A DNA stretch of 64,000 nucleotides from UBA8389 sp942493385 (GCA_942493385.1 OW818699.1:3472001-3536000), one strand, 5' to 3'. Numbered from the stretch's first letter, positions 1 through 13,350 are shown. The notes: a model not told the origin generated them from the letters alone. A program made the numbers and translations.

Positions 1-1
1 T

Positions 2-646
2 GTTGGTAGCAAGCACACCGCCAAGGTTCGCAACTTCACCAACTTTGGTGTATTCGTTGAAATCGAAGAAGGCGTTGACGGTCTTATCCACATCAGCGAT
101 TTGAGTTGGACCAAGAAAGTGAAACATCCGAGCGAATTCACTCAGCTGGGCACCCCCATCGAAGTGGTCGTTCTCGAAATCGACAAGGACAACCGCCGCT
201 TAAGCCTCGGCCACAAGCAGTTGGAAGAAAACCCATGGGATGTATTCGAAACCATCTTCACGGTAGACAGCATTCACGAAGGCACCATCATCGACCTGAT
301 GGACAAAGGCGCCGTTATCTCCCTGCCTTACGGTGTGGAAGGTTTCGCCACCCCCAAACATTTGGTTAAAGCTGACGGTACCACTGCAGTTGTTGAAGAA
401 AAGCTGGAATTTAAAGTCATCGAATTCAACAAGGACGCAAAACGCATCATTCTGTCACACAGCCGCATCCACGAAGATGAAGCCAAAACGGAAGCTCGTG
501 CTGCCAAGAAAGCTACTGGTGCCAAAAAATCCACCAAGAAAGACGAAGCTGACGAACAGCCCGTTGCTCAGAAAATGGAAAAAACCACCCTTGGCGATAT
601 CGATGCCCTAGCTGAATTGAAGGAGCGATTGGACGCAAAGAAGTAA
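2..646 (+). CDS. rpsA: 30S ribosomal protein S1, C-terminal part (5' truncated)
   Basis: The reading frame is open from the left edge, so the true start lies outside the window; 214 residues are visible. The first 65 or so form an S1 RNA-binding (OB-fold) repeat with the typical NFGVFVEI and GLIHISDLSW motifs. A second, more divergent repeat follows (KGAVISLPYGVEGF, then a KRIILSHSRI end). The last 55 residues are a Lys/Ala/Glu-rich tail. In bacteria S1 binds mRNA on the small ribosomal subunit and helps initiation on poorly structured leaders, which matters in Bacteroidota because they rarely use Shine-Dalgarno pairing. A strong hairpin terminator follows 22 bases after the stop. The family call is firm; only the N-terminal part is missing. 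Confidence 0.95.
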   Translation, partial: VGSKHTAKVRNFTNFGVFVEIEEGVDGLIHISDLSWTKKVKHPSEFTQLGTPIEVVVLEIDKDNRRLSLGHKQLEENPWDVFETIFTVDSIHEGTIIDLMDKGAVISLPYGVEGFATPKHLVKADGTTAVVEEKLEFKVIEFNKDAKRIILSHSRIHEDEAKTEARAAKKATGAKKSTKKDEADEQPVAQKMEKTTLGDIDALAELKERLDAKK

Positions 647-668
647 TTTCTTGTACCATATACACAGC

Positions 669-698
669 AAGAGGGTGTTCCATTCGGGACACCCTCTT
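669..698 (+). terminator. Intrinsic terminator after rpsA
   Basis: A 13-bp stem (669-681 with 686-698, one G-T pair) closes a four-base ATTC loop, followed by a short pyrimidine-rich stretch. It lies between the rpsA stop and the promoter of the next gene. Confidence 0.8.
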
Positions 699-764
699 CT
701 CATTAAATGCAATGCCAGCCTTCATTTTTTCGGATTTGCCGTACAATTATTTCGGCTTCCCCAA

Positions 765-794
765 TTGAAAAACGAGGTTTAAGCCCTAACTTTG
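765..794 (+). promoter_or_regulatory. Bacteroidota-type promoter for the GldB-like gene
   Basis: TTG at 765-767, a 19-base spacer and TAACTTTG at 787-794 match the -33/-7 consensus of Bacteroidota sigma-ABfr. The element overlaps an upstream in-frame TTG codon at 792, so translation must start further down, at the ATG at 831. Confidence 0.75.
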
Positions 795-830
795 TTCTGT
801 GTTCATTTATCTAAAAAAAGCACTTCACCA

Positions 831-1796
831 ATGAAAAAAACCCTTGGATTTCTTCTATTGCTTACACTTCTCAGTTGCGCCGGCGGTCGGTATGAGGTGC
901 CGGGCAAGCCGGAAAATAATATTACCATTCAACGGTTTGACAGGACATACTACGAAACCGGGGTGTGGCATGACTCTGCCTTTCTCAATCTTTATGCCAA
1001 TCAGATTATGGAAGTTGGCGAGCCTGGCAGCAAAATGTTCCAACAGTTCGATTCGGTTTTCAGAAGCGATAAGGACTTGAAAAAACTGTACAATGATTGC
1101 CAGAAAACATTTAGCGACGTTTCAGACATTGAAGAAGAGCTGAGCTGGGGATTCCATCGCATGCAGTATTTCTTTCCAAATATCCCGATTCCAAAGGTTT
1201 ATATGCACATTGCGGGTTACGGTGAATCCATTGTTTCGGCCCCAGGCATTCTCTCTGCAGACATCGATAAGTATCTTGGAAAAGACTACGATGCCTATAA
1301 AAGCTTCTTTTCACCTTATCAGATTGTACGCATGTATCCGGAAAAACTGACTGCAGACTACCTGACAGGATGGGTTCGGTCAGAGCTTACCGAATACAAA
1401 CTGATGGACAACCAACGCCTATTGGATTATATGATCTACGAGGGCAAGATGCTGTTTCTGATGAAAATCCTGCTCCCAGATGAAAGTATGGAAAACCTGA
1501 GCGGTTTCACGACCGAGCAATTGGAATGGTTTGTTGACAACGAGAAAAACATGTGGGGAACCATCAATCAACTGCAGCACTTGTACAGTAAAGATGTCAG
1601 CATCATCGCCAAATACATTCGTGAAGCGCCTTATACTGCCTTCTTTAGTGCTGAATCACCCGGCAGGGCAGCCGTTTGGACAGGCTATAAGATTGTTTCA
1701 GCTTATATGGAGAAGAATCCGAACGCTTCGGTTCAAAGCCTGATGCTGAAAACGAAAGCGCAAGACGTCCTGAAGGGTGCGAATTACCTCCCCTAA
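831..1796 (+). CDS. gldB: GldB-family lipoprotein
   Basis: A 321-residue exported lipoprotein. The N-terminus is a short signal with lipobox LLSC, so Cys16 would be lipidated. The body has the features of the gliding-motility lipoprotein GldB family: an early IQRFDRTYYE segment, a FFPNIPIPKVY segment, and a C-terminal GRAAVWTGYKIV segment. GldB is needed for gliding and T9SS-related functions in Flavobacterium, but homologues occur in many non-gliding Bacteroidota where the role is unclear. I chose the ATG at 831 because it gives a proper signal peptide and the promoter -7 box overlaps the upstream in-frame TTG at 792. The stop overlaps that of the convergent U32 gene by three bases. The gene symbol is by family only. 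Confidence 0.75.
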   Translation: MKKTLGFLLLLTLLSCAGGRYEVPGKPENNITIQRFDRTYYETGVWHDSAFLNLYANQIMEVGEPGSKMFQQFDSVFRSDKDLKKLYNDCQKTFSDVSDIEEELSWGFHRMQYFFPNIPIPKVYMHIAGYGESIVSAPGILSADIDKYLGKDYDAYKSFFSPYQIVRMYPEKLTADYLTGWVRSELTEYKLMDNQRLLDYMIYEGKMLFLMKILLPDESMENLSGFTTEQLEWFVDNEKNMWGTINQLQHLYSKDVSIIAKYIREAPYTAFFSAESPGRAAVWTGYKIVSAYMEKNPNASVQSLMLKTKAQDVLKGANYLP

Positions 1797-3625
1797 ACCA
1801 CTTCCGTCAAATGCATTTCGCAAGCTTTGCAGTCGAAATGCAACTGAATCCGCTTGGTGTTGTAAACCAAATACAAGGGTTCATTAAACGGTTTGGCCGA
1901 AGGATGAACTCGAGGGCATGCCCCCAATTCATACTTGATGCAATGCTTGTTGAACATCAGCACCTCACCGGGCTTGCGCACATGCTCCTCCGATTCATAG
2001 GCCCATTCAATGGATTCCACACCATGCGAACGGTAAAATTCCGCCGCTTTTTGATTCAAGACATTACCTAGATACGTCAATTGATGTTCCGGATACGGAT
2101 GTGAAGTTTCAGGCAAACGATATTCTTCCCTGCGGAATGCGATTTTACGAACTGCAAGCAACTTTTCACAAAGCATACGTCTATGTTCAGCCCAAGCTGA
2201 AACCGGAACAAACCAATCTCCCGTCCATTCCAGCTCACACGAGACCGCTTCAAACAAGGTGTTTCCCAGCTTAGCCAACTGATTTTTAACCTGTTGCTCC
2301 TGCGGCTTCGAAGCCGGCACTTTCTCCTGGACAAAACTCAAGGAGGCGCTGTTTCCATGCTTGTCATCCATACTCAACGCAAAACCAAATGCGGTTTCCC
2401 AACACTTGATCGCCACCGGAATCTTGCGTTCAGCCGAAGGCTTCTCCAACAATGACTCAAAAGCTTGGTCATGAGTACGATACAACAACGTATTGGGTTT
2501 CAAATCCGGCATCCTGGCAGGAAACAAACGATTCTCCTCCACCCGATTTACCCGAAATCCCTCAAACTGCCCGGACGTACCGACAAAACTCAATCCGTCT
2601 CCATTGGTAAAGGAAGTCAAACCAGCAACAGTAAATTGATTCCCACGTACTTCTTTCACGCGTCCAACCGGCTCACCCATCGATTTGGGCGTATCTGGAT
2701 TTCCCAAATCGGAAGGCCTTCCTTTCAGAAAATAGTTCGTAAACCCACGATTGAAACTCTTGCTTGGATCCGGTTTAAAAAACAAATGACTTACGCCATC
2801 CGAACTACGTTTCAAATCAGGTCTTCTTTTTAGAACCTCGTCCAATTTGCTACGATAAAAAGCGGTAATATTCTTCACGTACGAAACATCCTTCAAGCGT
2901 CCTTCAATCTTGAAGGAGTGAATACCGGCATCAATCAGTTCCTCAAGCGCTTCAGACCGATTCAAATCCTTAATGGACAAGAGATGCTTTTGGCGGGCGA
3001 TAGTCTTCCCAACGGCATCGATCAAATCATAAGGCAGTCGGCAGAACTGAGCGCATTCTCCCCGATTGGCACTTCGACCGCTAATAGCCTGACTTATAAA
3101 ACACTGGCCGCTATAGCTGACGCAAAGGGCACCATGTATGAAGCATTCCAACGGTACTGTCGTTTTTGAGGAGATATCGCGTATTTGATCCAACGACAAT
3201 TCTCTGGCCAGAACCACCTGACGAAAACCCGCATCCTGAAGGAACTGCACCTTGTCTGGTGTCCGGTTGTCCGTCTGCGTGCTGGCATGCAATGGGATGG
3301 GCGGCAGGTTTAATCGGGTCACCCCCATATCCTGAACAATCAGTGCATCCACTCCAATCACCCAAAGCTCCCATATCAGTTTTTCAACCTCGGGCAACTC
3401 TTCGTCATAGATTAAAGTATTAATTGTCACATAAATACGAACTCCGAACTCATGCGCAAAGGCCACCAATCCAGTCAAGTCCTCAAGGCTGTTTCCAGCG
3501 GCTGAGCGCGCTCCAAATTTGGGAGCACCGATGTAAACGGCATCCGCACCATGAAGAATAGCTTCCCGGGCACATTCCACGTTTTTCGCAGGTGCCAATA
3601 ATTCAATCGTACGGATCTTGGTCAT
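1793..3625 (-). CDS. U32 family peptidase (collagenase-like, RlhA/TrhP-type)
   Basis: A 610-residue U32 protein. The N-terminal TIM-barrel-like region begins ELLAPAKNVECAREAILHGADAVYIG, and the U32 signature with its cysteines lies at about 160-195 (FIHGALCVSYSGQC, then C191 and C195). A long C-terminal extension ends with further cysteines (LGACP and DCKAC), and resembles the larger RlhA-like group. Known U32 proteins hydroxylate rRNA or tRNA (RlhA, TrhP) or ubiquinone precursors rather than acting as proteases, and some hold an Fe-S cluster; an RNA-modifying role is therefore inferred. It is the last gene of the metY-metA-U32 operon, and its ATG abuts the metA stop with no spacer. The substrate is uncertain. 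Confidence 0.85.
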   Translation of the reverse strand: MTKIRTIELLAPAKNVECAREAILHGADAVYIGAPKFGARSAAGNSLEDLTGLVAFAHEFGVRIYVTINTLIYDEELPEVEKLIWELWVIGVDALIVQDMGVTRLNLPPIPLHASTQTDNRTPDKVQFLQDAGFRQVVLARELSLDQIRDISSKTTVPLECFIHGALCVSYSGQCFISQAISGRSANRGECAQFCRLPYDLIDAVGKTIARQKHLLSIKDLNRSEALEELIDAGIHSFKIEGRLKDVSYVKNITAFYRSKLDEVLKRRPDLKRSSDGVSHLFFKPDPSKSFNRGFTNYFLKGRPSDLGNPDTPKSMGEPVGRVKEVRGNQFTVAGLTSFTNGDGLSFVGTSGQFEGFRVNRVEENRLFPARMPDLKPNTLLYRTHDQAFESLLEKPSAERKIPVAIKCWETAFGFALSMDDKHGNSASLSFVQEKVPASKPQEQQVKNQLAKLGNTLFEAVSCELEWTGDWFVPVSAWAEHRRMLCEKLLAVRKIAFRREEYRLPETSHPYPEHQLTYLGNVLNQKAAEFYRSHGVESIEWAYESEEHVRKPGEVLMFNKHCIKYELGACPRVHPSAKPFNEPLYLVYNTKRIQLHFDCKACEMHLTEVV

Positions 3626-4543
3626 TTATCGGATTTGAGTGATGTCGTAAGGCGTTTCCTGGTAAACAAAATAGTTCAACCAATTGGTAAACAACAAGTT
3701 TGCATGAGCCCGCCATTTCACCAAAGGTTTCTTGGATGGGTCGTTGTCGGTGTAATAATTTCGAGGGACCTCAATTGGCAAACCCTTGTGCAAATCCCTC
3801 TTATACTCGGTATCCAAGGTGTTTGGTGAATATTCCGAGTGACCTGTGATGTAGAATTCCCGACCATTTCGAGCCATGACCATATAAACACCGGATTCAT
3901 CCGATTCAGACAAAAGCGTCAGCTCTGGTACTTTCAAAATATCTTCCGCCCGAATTTCTGTATGCCTGCTGTGCGGCACAAAAAACTCATCGTCAAATCC
4001 TCTTGAAATGGCATTATGGGGATCATTGAACGTATGCCTGAACACACCGAACATCTTCTTGTCCAACGGATATTTTTTGATGCCGTATCCATGATACAGC
4101 CCTGCTTGCGCAGCCCAACAAATGTATAAGGTGGACGTCACATGCGTTTTCGCCCAATCGAAAATCTCCTTCATTTCCTCCCAATACGTCACCTCCTCAA
4201 AATCCATCTGTTCAACTGGAGCGCCCGTAATGATCATGCCGTCATACCGCTGATCGCGCATCTTATGAAACGATTTGTAGAACTGCTTCATATGCTCAAT
4301 CGATGTGTTCTTGGAAGTATGGCTCTTAAGTTTCATGAATTCAAGCTCCAACTGCAAGGGCGTATTCGACAGCAAACGTACCAAATCTGTTTCCGTGGTA
4401 ATCTTCAACGGCATCAGATTGAGTACGACAATACGAAGCGGGCGGATATCTTGTTCCGTCGCGCGCCCGGAATCCATGATGAATATGTTTTCCTTCTTCA
4501 AAAGCTCCACTGCAGGAAGCTGGTCAGGCAAATTTAATGGCAT
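3626..4543 (-). CDS. metA: Homoserine O-acetyltransferase (MetA type)
   Basis: A 305-residue MetA-family acyltransferase that activates the hydroxyl of L-homoserine, the first committed step of methionine synthesis. The catalytic cysteine is Cys142 in ICWAAQAGLYH, with the later EYSPNTL region typical of the family. Residue 111 is Glu (ITGAPVEQ). In characterised MetA enzymes Glu at this position selects acetyl-CoA and Gly selects succinyl-CoA, so this should make O-acetylhomoserine, despite metA often being annotated as succinyltransferase. That agrees with metY, which uses O-acetylhomoserine, lying 45 bases upstream on the same strand. The downstream U32 gene starts immediately after the stop. 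Confidence 0.95.
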   Translation of the reverse strand: MPLNLPDQLPAVELLKKENIFIMDSGRATEQDIRPLRIVVLNLMPLKITTETDLVRLLSNTPLQLELEFMKLKSHTSKNTSIEHMKQFYKSFHKMRDQRYDGMIITGAPVEQMDFEEVTYWEEMKEIFDWAKTHVTSTLYICWAAQAGLYHGYGIKKYPLDKKMFGVFRHTFNDPHNAISRGFDDEFFVPHSRHTEIRAEDILKVPELTLLSESDESGVYMVMARNGREFYITGHSEYSPNTLDTEYKRDLHKGLPIEVPRNYYTDNDPSKKPLVKWRAHANLLFTNWLNYFVYQETPYDITQIR

Positions 4544-4588
4544 AGTCGTATGCTTTTGAATGATCCAAAAAGGATCGTTTCGTGTTTA

Positions 4589-5878
4589 CTATTTTAAGCA
4601 GGCAAACGCCTGTTCCAAATCTTCTTTAATGTCGTCCAGATGTTCAAGCCCGACAGACAGTCTGAGCATATCCGGATAGATACCTCCAGCAGTTTGTGCT
4701 TCCTCACTTAATTGCCGGTGTGTGGTCGAAGCTGGATGTGTAATCAATGTGCGTACATCACCGATGTTGGTCACGTGCGAGACCAGTTGGAGGCTCTCTA
4801 CAAATTTCACCGTTTTATCAAATCCGCCCTTCACTCTGAAAGTCAGTACGCAGCCGAATCCGTTGGTCAGGTATTTCTTTGCCAGCTCGTGGTAGGCATG
4901 ATTTTCCATTCCCAAATAACAAACGTCAAAAACGCTCTCATTTTTCGAAAGCCAATTGGCCATTTCCATGGTGTTTTCACACATCTTCTGAACGCGCACC
5001 GAAAGTGTTTCCAAACCTTGTAACAACTGCCAGCTGTTGAACGGGCTGATGCAGGGGCCCAAATCCCGCATATTCTCTGCCACACAACGCATGGCAAATG
5101 CAGCAGCACCGAATTTTTCCCAAAAATTGAGTCCGTGATAACTTTCTGAAGGCTCAGAATACTTTGGAAACTTACCATTTCCCCAATTGTAATTTCCTCC
5201 GTCAACGATGACACCACCCATGCTGTTTCCGTGTCCGCCTATCCACTTCGTGGCACTCTCCACCACAATATTGGCACCCCATTCGATGGGTTTGCACAGA
5301 TAGCCTCCACAAGCGAACGTATTGTCCACAATAAGCGGAAGATCGTATTTCTTGGCCAAAGCGGCCAGTTTTTCAAAATCGGGTACGTTGAACTTTGGAT
5401 TCCCAATATTCTCGGTATAAAGCGCTTTCGTATTTTCGTCAATCAACTTTTCCATTTCTTCAGCCGTATCGTCCTTCGACTTTCTAGCCTCAATGCCCAA
5501 GTCACGAAACGATACAAAAAACTGGTTGTAAGTTCCACCATACAAGTAGGGACTGGTAACAAAATTTTCACCCGTTTTTAGCAAGTTCAAAATCGTAATC
5601 ATCTGGGCTGAATGTCCTGACGCTGTGGCAACTGCAGCAATGCCGCCTTCCAATGCAGCCATTCGTTGCTCGAATACGCTGTTGGTCGGATTGTTTAGCC
5701 TGGAATAGATATACGGTGAAACACCTTCCTTGAAATCAAGATTGAACAGATCCGCTCCATGTTGTGCGCTGTCAAACACATAGGCTGTGTTCGGATAAAT
5801 GGGTACGCTTCTGGATCCAGTTTGATCAGGTGTATACCCTGCATGTACCTGCAGCGTTTCGAAATGCAACTTTTTCAT
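4589..5878 (-). CDS. metY: O-acetylhomoserine sulfhydrylase
   Basis: A 429-residue enzyme of the Cys/Met metabolism PLP-dependent family. It condenses O-acetylhomoserine with sulfide to give homocysteine by direct sulfhydrylation. The Schiff-base lysine is Lys211 in ESATKWIGGHG, and the substrate-binding region has YSRLNNPT near residue 60. The N-terminus (ETLQVHAGY) and the length fit MetY and not the shorter cystathionine gamma-synthases. It is the first gene of the metY-metA-U32 operon. A TACCTTTG -7 element lies 19 bases upstream of the start, just past the rRNA operon terminators, which should insulate it from rRNA transcription. Confidence 0.95.
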   Translation of the reverse strand: MKKLHFETLQVHAGYTPDQTGSRSVPIYPNTAYVFDSAQHGADLFNLDFKEGVSPYIYSRLNNPTNSVFEQRMAALEGGIAAVATASGHSAQMITILNLLKTGENFVTSPYLYGGTYNQFFVSFRDLGIEARKSKDDTAEEMEKLIDENTKALYTENIGNPKFNVPDFEKLAALAKKYDLPLIVDNTFACGGYLCKPIEWGANIVVESATKWIGGHGNSMGGVIVDGGNYNWGNGKFPKYSEPSESYHGLNFWEKFGAAAFAMRCVAENMRDLGPCISPFNSWQLLQGLETLSVRVQKMCENTMEMANWLSKNESVFDVCYLGMENHAYHELAKKYLTNGFGCVLTFRVKGGFDKTVKFVESLQLVSHVTNIGDVRTLITHPASTTHRQLSEEAQTAGGIYPDMLRLSVGLEHLDDIKEDLEQAFACLK

Positions 5879-5896
5879 ATTCTACAAATTTGGTAG

Positions 5897-5904
5897 CAAA
5901 GGTA
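5897..5904 (-). promoter_or_regulatory. -7 element upstream of metY
   Basis: On the minus strand these bases read TACCTTTG, an exact TAnnTTTG. No good -33 TTG is seen at the expected distance. It sits between the tandem rRNA terminators and the metY start; the leader would be too short for a riboswitch. Confidence 0.6.
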
Positions 5905-5930
5905 GCTAGAAACCACGTTAAATGAAAGAA

Positions 5931-5956
5931 CCCCCGACACATTACTGTATCGGGGG
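5931..5956 (-). terminator. Second rRNA operon terminator
   Basis: An 11-position stem (CCCCCGA arms plus an inner ACA/TGT part with one mismatch) is followed on the minus strand by TTCTTTCATT. The same tail follows the hairpin at 5998-6023. A GC-rich hairpin with an 8-bp stem and a TAAAA loop lies between them at 5955-5975. Confidence 0.75.
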
Positions 5957-5975
5957 CCTGCCTAAAAGGCAGGCC
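5955..5975 (-). other. GC-rich hairpin between the two rRNA terminators
   Basis: A perfect 8-bp palindromic stem around a five-base TAAAA loop. It shares the two outer G residues with the second terminator, so the two structures are mutually exclusive at the edge. Its role is unknown; it may add to the termination block or be a remnant of a duplicated terminator unit. Confidence 0.6.
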
Positions 5976-5996
5976 CTAACCGTGTCTAATGAAAGA

Positions 5997-6024
5997 ACCC
6001 CCGCAAGATTGCTCTTGCGGGGGT
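5997..6024 (-). terminator. First rRNA operon terminator
   Basis: A perfect 11-12 bp stem (5997-6008 with 6013-6024, GC-rich base) with a TTGC loop, followed on the minus strand by TTCTTTC. It starts 7 bases after the 5S gene. Confidence 0.9.
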
Positions 6025-6030
6025 CCAAAA

Positions 6031-6140
<110 letters not shown>

Positions 6141-6146
6141 ATAAGG

Positions 6147-9249
<3,103 letters not shown>

Positions 9250-9339
9250 AGATCGTACCGGCTGGTTTTCCTTCCCTAGTTCCTGTCCCTCGCGGGGCTT
9301 TCTTTTTTCGGGTCGGGCTTGTTTAAAATGGTAGCCGGA

Positions 9340-9415
9340 TGGTGGAGAATAACGGATTCGAACCGTTGACCCTCTGCGTGCAAGGCAGATGCTCTAGCCA
9401 GCTGAGCTAATCCCC
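9340..9415 (-). tRNA. tRNA-Ala (anticodon TGC)
   Basis: A 76-base cloverleaf with anticodon loop CTTGCAC, T-arm TTCGAAT and acceptor GGGGATT pairing with ATTCTCC, including the G3-T70 pair that marks alanine tRNA. A CCA follows the discriminator base in the DNA. It lies between tRNA-Ile and 23S. Confidence 0.95.
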
Positions 9416-9450
9416 CCTTTTCATAATCAAAGACCCATTCTTCTCAAGCG

Positions 9451-9524
9451 TAGTCCCAGGCAGAGTTGAACTGCCGACCTCCACATTATCAGTGTGGCGC
9501 TCTAACCAACTGAGCTATAGGACT
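9451..9524 (-). tRNA. tRNA-Ile (anticodon GAT)
   Basis: A 74-base cloverleaf with anticodon loop CTGATAA and acceptor arms AGTCCTA and TGGGACT. The discriminator A is followed by CGC, so CCA is not encoded and must be added. It is the first tRNA after 16S in the operon. Confidence 0.95.
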
Positions 9525-9675
9525 GTGCTCGCAACAACTTGCCGAGAACATAGGCTCTTCGATGGATCCCTTCTTATCAGGGCTTCGAGGCTCAGTTCCT
9601 TTCGGTCTCCCGATGCTTTCCTTCCCTCTCTTGCGATTGGTCGAGACAAGCACCGTGCTTATATCATAAAATAAA

Positions 9676-11364
<1,689 letters not shown>

Positions 11365-11578
11365 AATATCTTCAAAGAACGCTTTGTTTGCTTCGTTTAG
11401 CAACCTTTTGCGAAAAAATAACCGAGGACTTCTCAGACTCGGCTTTCTAATTTGCGAAAGGGTTACAAAGATACTGCTTAAAACTGAACCTCCAAACGTT
11501 TCGTTGATTTTTTTCTCAGAAAAATCGGGAGTATTTTGTCGCAGTATTTGTGTTGGTGCTTCTCTCTTAAAGCGGGTG

Positions 11579-11610
11579 CAAAAGTAGGAGGATTTCCAAT
11601 ACAAACCAAA
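11579..11610 (-). promoter_or_regulatory. rRNA operon promoter
   Basis: On the minus strand TTTG (11607-11610), a 20-base spacer and TACTTTTG (11579-11586) fit the Bacteroidota -33/-7 pattern. The region upstream to about 11740 is AT-rich with A/T tracts, as expected for an UP-like element. Transcription would start near 11572. Confidence 0.7.
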
Positions 11611-11878
11611 TAAAATAGGCATAAAAACATGTTAAAAAACATATTATTTCTCAAATAGCTATAAATCAGGCTGAATTCAGACAATAACAAATCATTAAGT
11701 CGTGTAAAAAACCACAAAATGGGGCCTTCGACATTGACAAATGTCACTTATAAACACAATGCTCCTGCTAGGCTTTGAGAGAAAGGGCTGACCGAAAACG
11801 TTAAAATATACCATTCAAGCGTAGCAAAAGAACATTCTTTTCATCTAGAGTGAGAGATAACATCTAAAAATAAATCAA

Positions 11879-12607
11879 ATGAAGAAGATCATACTTGCGG
11901 GATTACTCCTATTTTCGACCATAATGGCAACAAAAGCACAAACAGTAGAAAAGAACTTCATCGACAAACCCTACATTGAGGTGACTGGGAAGGCAGAAAT
12001 GGAGGTGACACCCGATCGAATTTATATGAGCATCACCATCAACGAGAAGGACAGTAAAGGAAAAATCGTGCTGGCTCAGACGGAAAGTGATATGATAGCC
12101 AAACTGAAGGAGTTGGATATCGACACAAAAAAGGACCTTTCGATAAAAGACATGTCCAGTAATTTCAAAAAATATTGGGTGAAGAGTTCAGAAATTATGA
12201 CAAGTAAGGAGTATCAGTTGCTGGTGTCAAATGCGCAGACGGCAGGCAGGGTCATGCAGGAACTTGAGAAGATTGGGATTTCAAACGTTTCGATCGAACG
12301 TGTGGAACATTCCCAAATGGAAAGATTGCGTAGAGATGTAAAAATCATGGCTGCAAAGAATGCAAGGGAGAAAGCAACGGATTTGGCGAAAGCCGTCGGA
12401 CAAGGCGTGGGTAACGCCATCTACATTCAGGAAATTGAATTCAATAATACACCCTACAATATGGGCAGGATGGCTGGCATGGCAATGAAAGTTTCATCGG
12501 ATATGCGCTTGGAGGAAATTTCGGTACCGGATATTGAATTTGAGAAGATCAAATTGGAATATCAGGTGAATGCAAAATTCGAGCTGTTCTTAAAAGGCAT
12601 TCTCTAA
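11879..12607 (+). CDS. SIMPL domain (DUF541) exported protein
   Basis: A 242-residue protein with a Sec signal peptide ending TKAQ, so it should be periplasmic. From residue 32 the EVTGKAEMEVTPDRIYMSITI segment begins a SIMPL (DUF541) domain, and a NAREKATDLAKAVG segment near 160-175 is characteristic. Family members include E. coli YggE, linked to resistance to oxidative stress, but the molecular role is unknown. The gene is monocistronic: the rRNA operon diverges on one side and the HAD gene converges on the other. No clear promoter box is seen in the 300 bases upstream, apart from AT-rich DNA shared with the rRNA control region. Confidence 0.85.
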   Translation: MKKIILAGLLLFSTIMATKAQTVEKNFIDKPYIEVTGKAEMEVTPDRIYMSITINEKDSKGKIVLAQTESDMIAKLKELDIDTKKDLSIKDMSSNFKKYWVKSSEIMTSKEYQLLVSNAQTAGRVMQELEKIGISNVSIERVEHSQMERLRRDVKIMAAKNAREKATDLAKAVGQGVGNAIYIQEIEFNNTPYNMGRMAGMAMKVSSDMRLEEISVPDIEFEKIKLEYQVNAKFELFLKGIL

Positions 12608-12614
12608 ACTCAGC

Positions 12615-12641
12615 GGGGTTGCGCGTCCGGAATTCAACCCC
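12615..12641. terminator. Weak bidirectional hairpin between SIMPL and HAD genes
   Basis: GGGGTTG at 12615-12621 pairs with CAACCCC at 12635-12641 across a 13-base loop. It overlaps the last codons of the HAD gene and lacks a T-run, so it is a weak candidate for both convergent genes. Confidence 0.4.
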
Positions 12642-13320
12642 TCAAAACAGCGGGCAATTCAAACAAAGTATCAATCTCTATATAAGGTGTGGCAGGCTTG
12701 TCAGTTTTCTCGTACTCCCACTCCATGTGAAAGGGTACATGCACGGCTTTGGCACCGATTGAAAGAACGGGCAGGATGTCGGATTTGAGGGAGTTGCCTA
12801 CCATGAGGAATTCTTTAGGTTCGATGTTCATGAATTCGATCAGTTGCTTGTAATTTGCCTCATGCTTTTCGGTAACCACTTCTACATGTTGAAAATAAGG
12901 CAAGAGACCAGACTTTGCCAGTTTGCGCTCTTGATCGAGCAGGTCACCTTTGGTAACGATGACCAGGCGGTATTGATCAGATAGGGAGGGTAAGATATCC
13001 GGAATACCAGGAAAAAGTTGGATGGGTTTGTCGAGAATGGATTTGCCTGCTTCGAGGAGTTCAGCCAAAATGGAGGCTGAAACCTGCGCCTGAGTGACCC
13101 GGATGGCAGTTTCTAGGAGGGAGAGCGTGAATGCCATGGCTCCGTAACCGTACCACTCCATATTCCTCATTTCGGTTTGGTAGAGTTCCCTGGAAAGCAC
13201 TTCCTGTGACTGAAATCCACTTAACAAATCACAAAATTTCCGCTCAACGTCTTGAAAAAAACATGCGTTTGACCAAAGGGTGTCGTCTGCGTCAAATCCG
13301 ATGACTTTGATGGCTTTCAT
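12634..13320 (-). CDS. HAD superfamily hydrolase
   Basis: A 228-residue haloacid-dehalogenase-like hydrolase. Motif I is FDADDT, with nucleophile Asp10 and acid/base Asp12. Motif II is VIVTKG, and the acidic motif VGNSLKSDI lies near 175. The alpha-helical cap inserted between motifs I and II fits subfamily I phosphatases. Such enzymes remove phosphate from small metabolites; the substrate cannot be told from sequence. A TATCTTTG -7 box lies 22 bases upstream. The gene diverges from the glycosyltransferase operon across a region of about 130 bases. Confidence 0.85.
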   Translation of the reverse strand: MKAIKVIGFDADDTLWSNACFFQDVERKFCDLLSGFQSQEVLSRELYQTEMRNMEWYGYGAMAFTLSLLETAIRVTQAQVSASILAELLEAGKSILDKPIQLFPGIPDILPSLSDQYRLVIVTKGDLLDQERKLAKSGLLPYFQHVEVVTEKHEANYKQLIEFMNIEPKEFLMVGNSLKSDILPVLSIGAKAVHVPFHMEWEYEKTDKPATPYIEIDTLFELPAVLRG

Positions 13321-13342
13321 GAATTTTATGAATTGGTGGATT

Positions 13343-13350
13343 CAAAGATA
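13343..13350 (-). promoter_or_regulatory. -7 element for the HAD gene
   Basis: The minus strand reads TATCTTTG, an exact -7 consensus, 22 bases before the start codon. No convincing -33 element is visible. Confidence 0.5.

Noticed and set aside
5879..5930. SAM riboswitch before metY
   Set aside because: The leader is too short and no SAM-type fold is visible; only a -7 box and a short leader are present.
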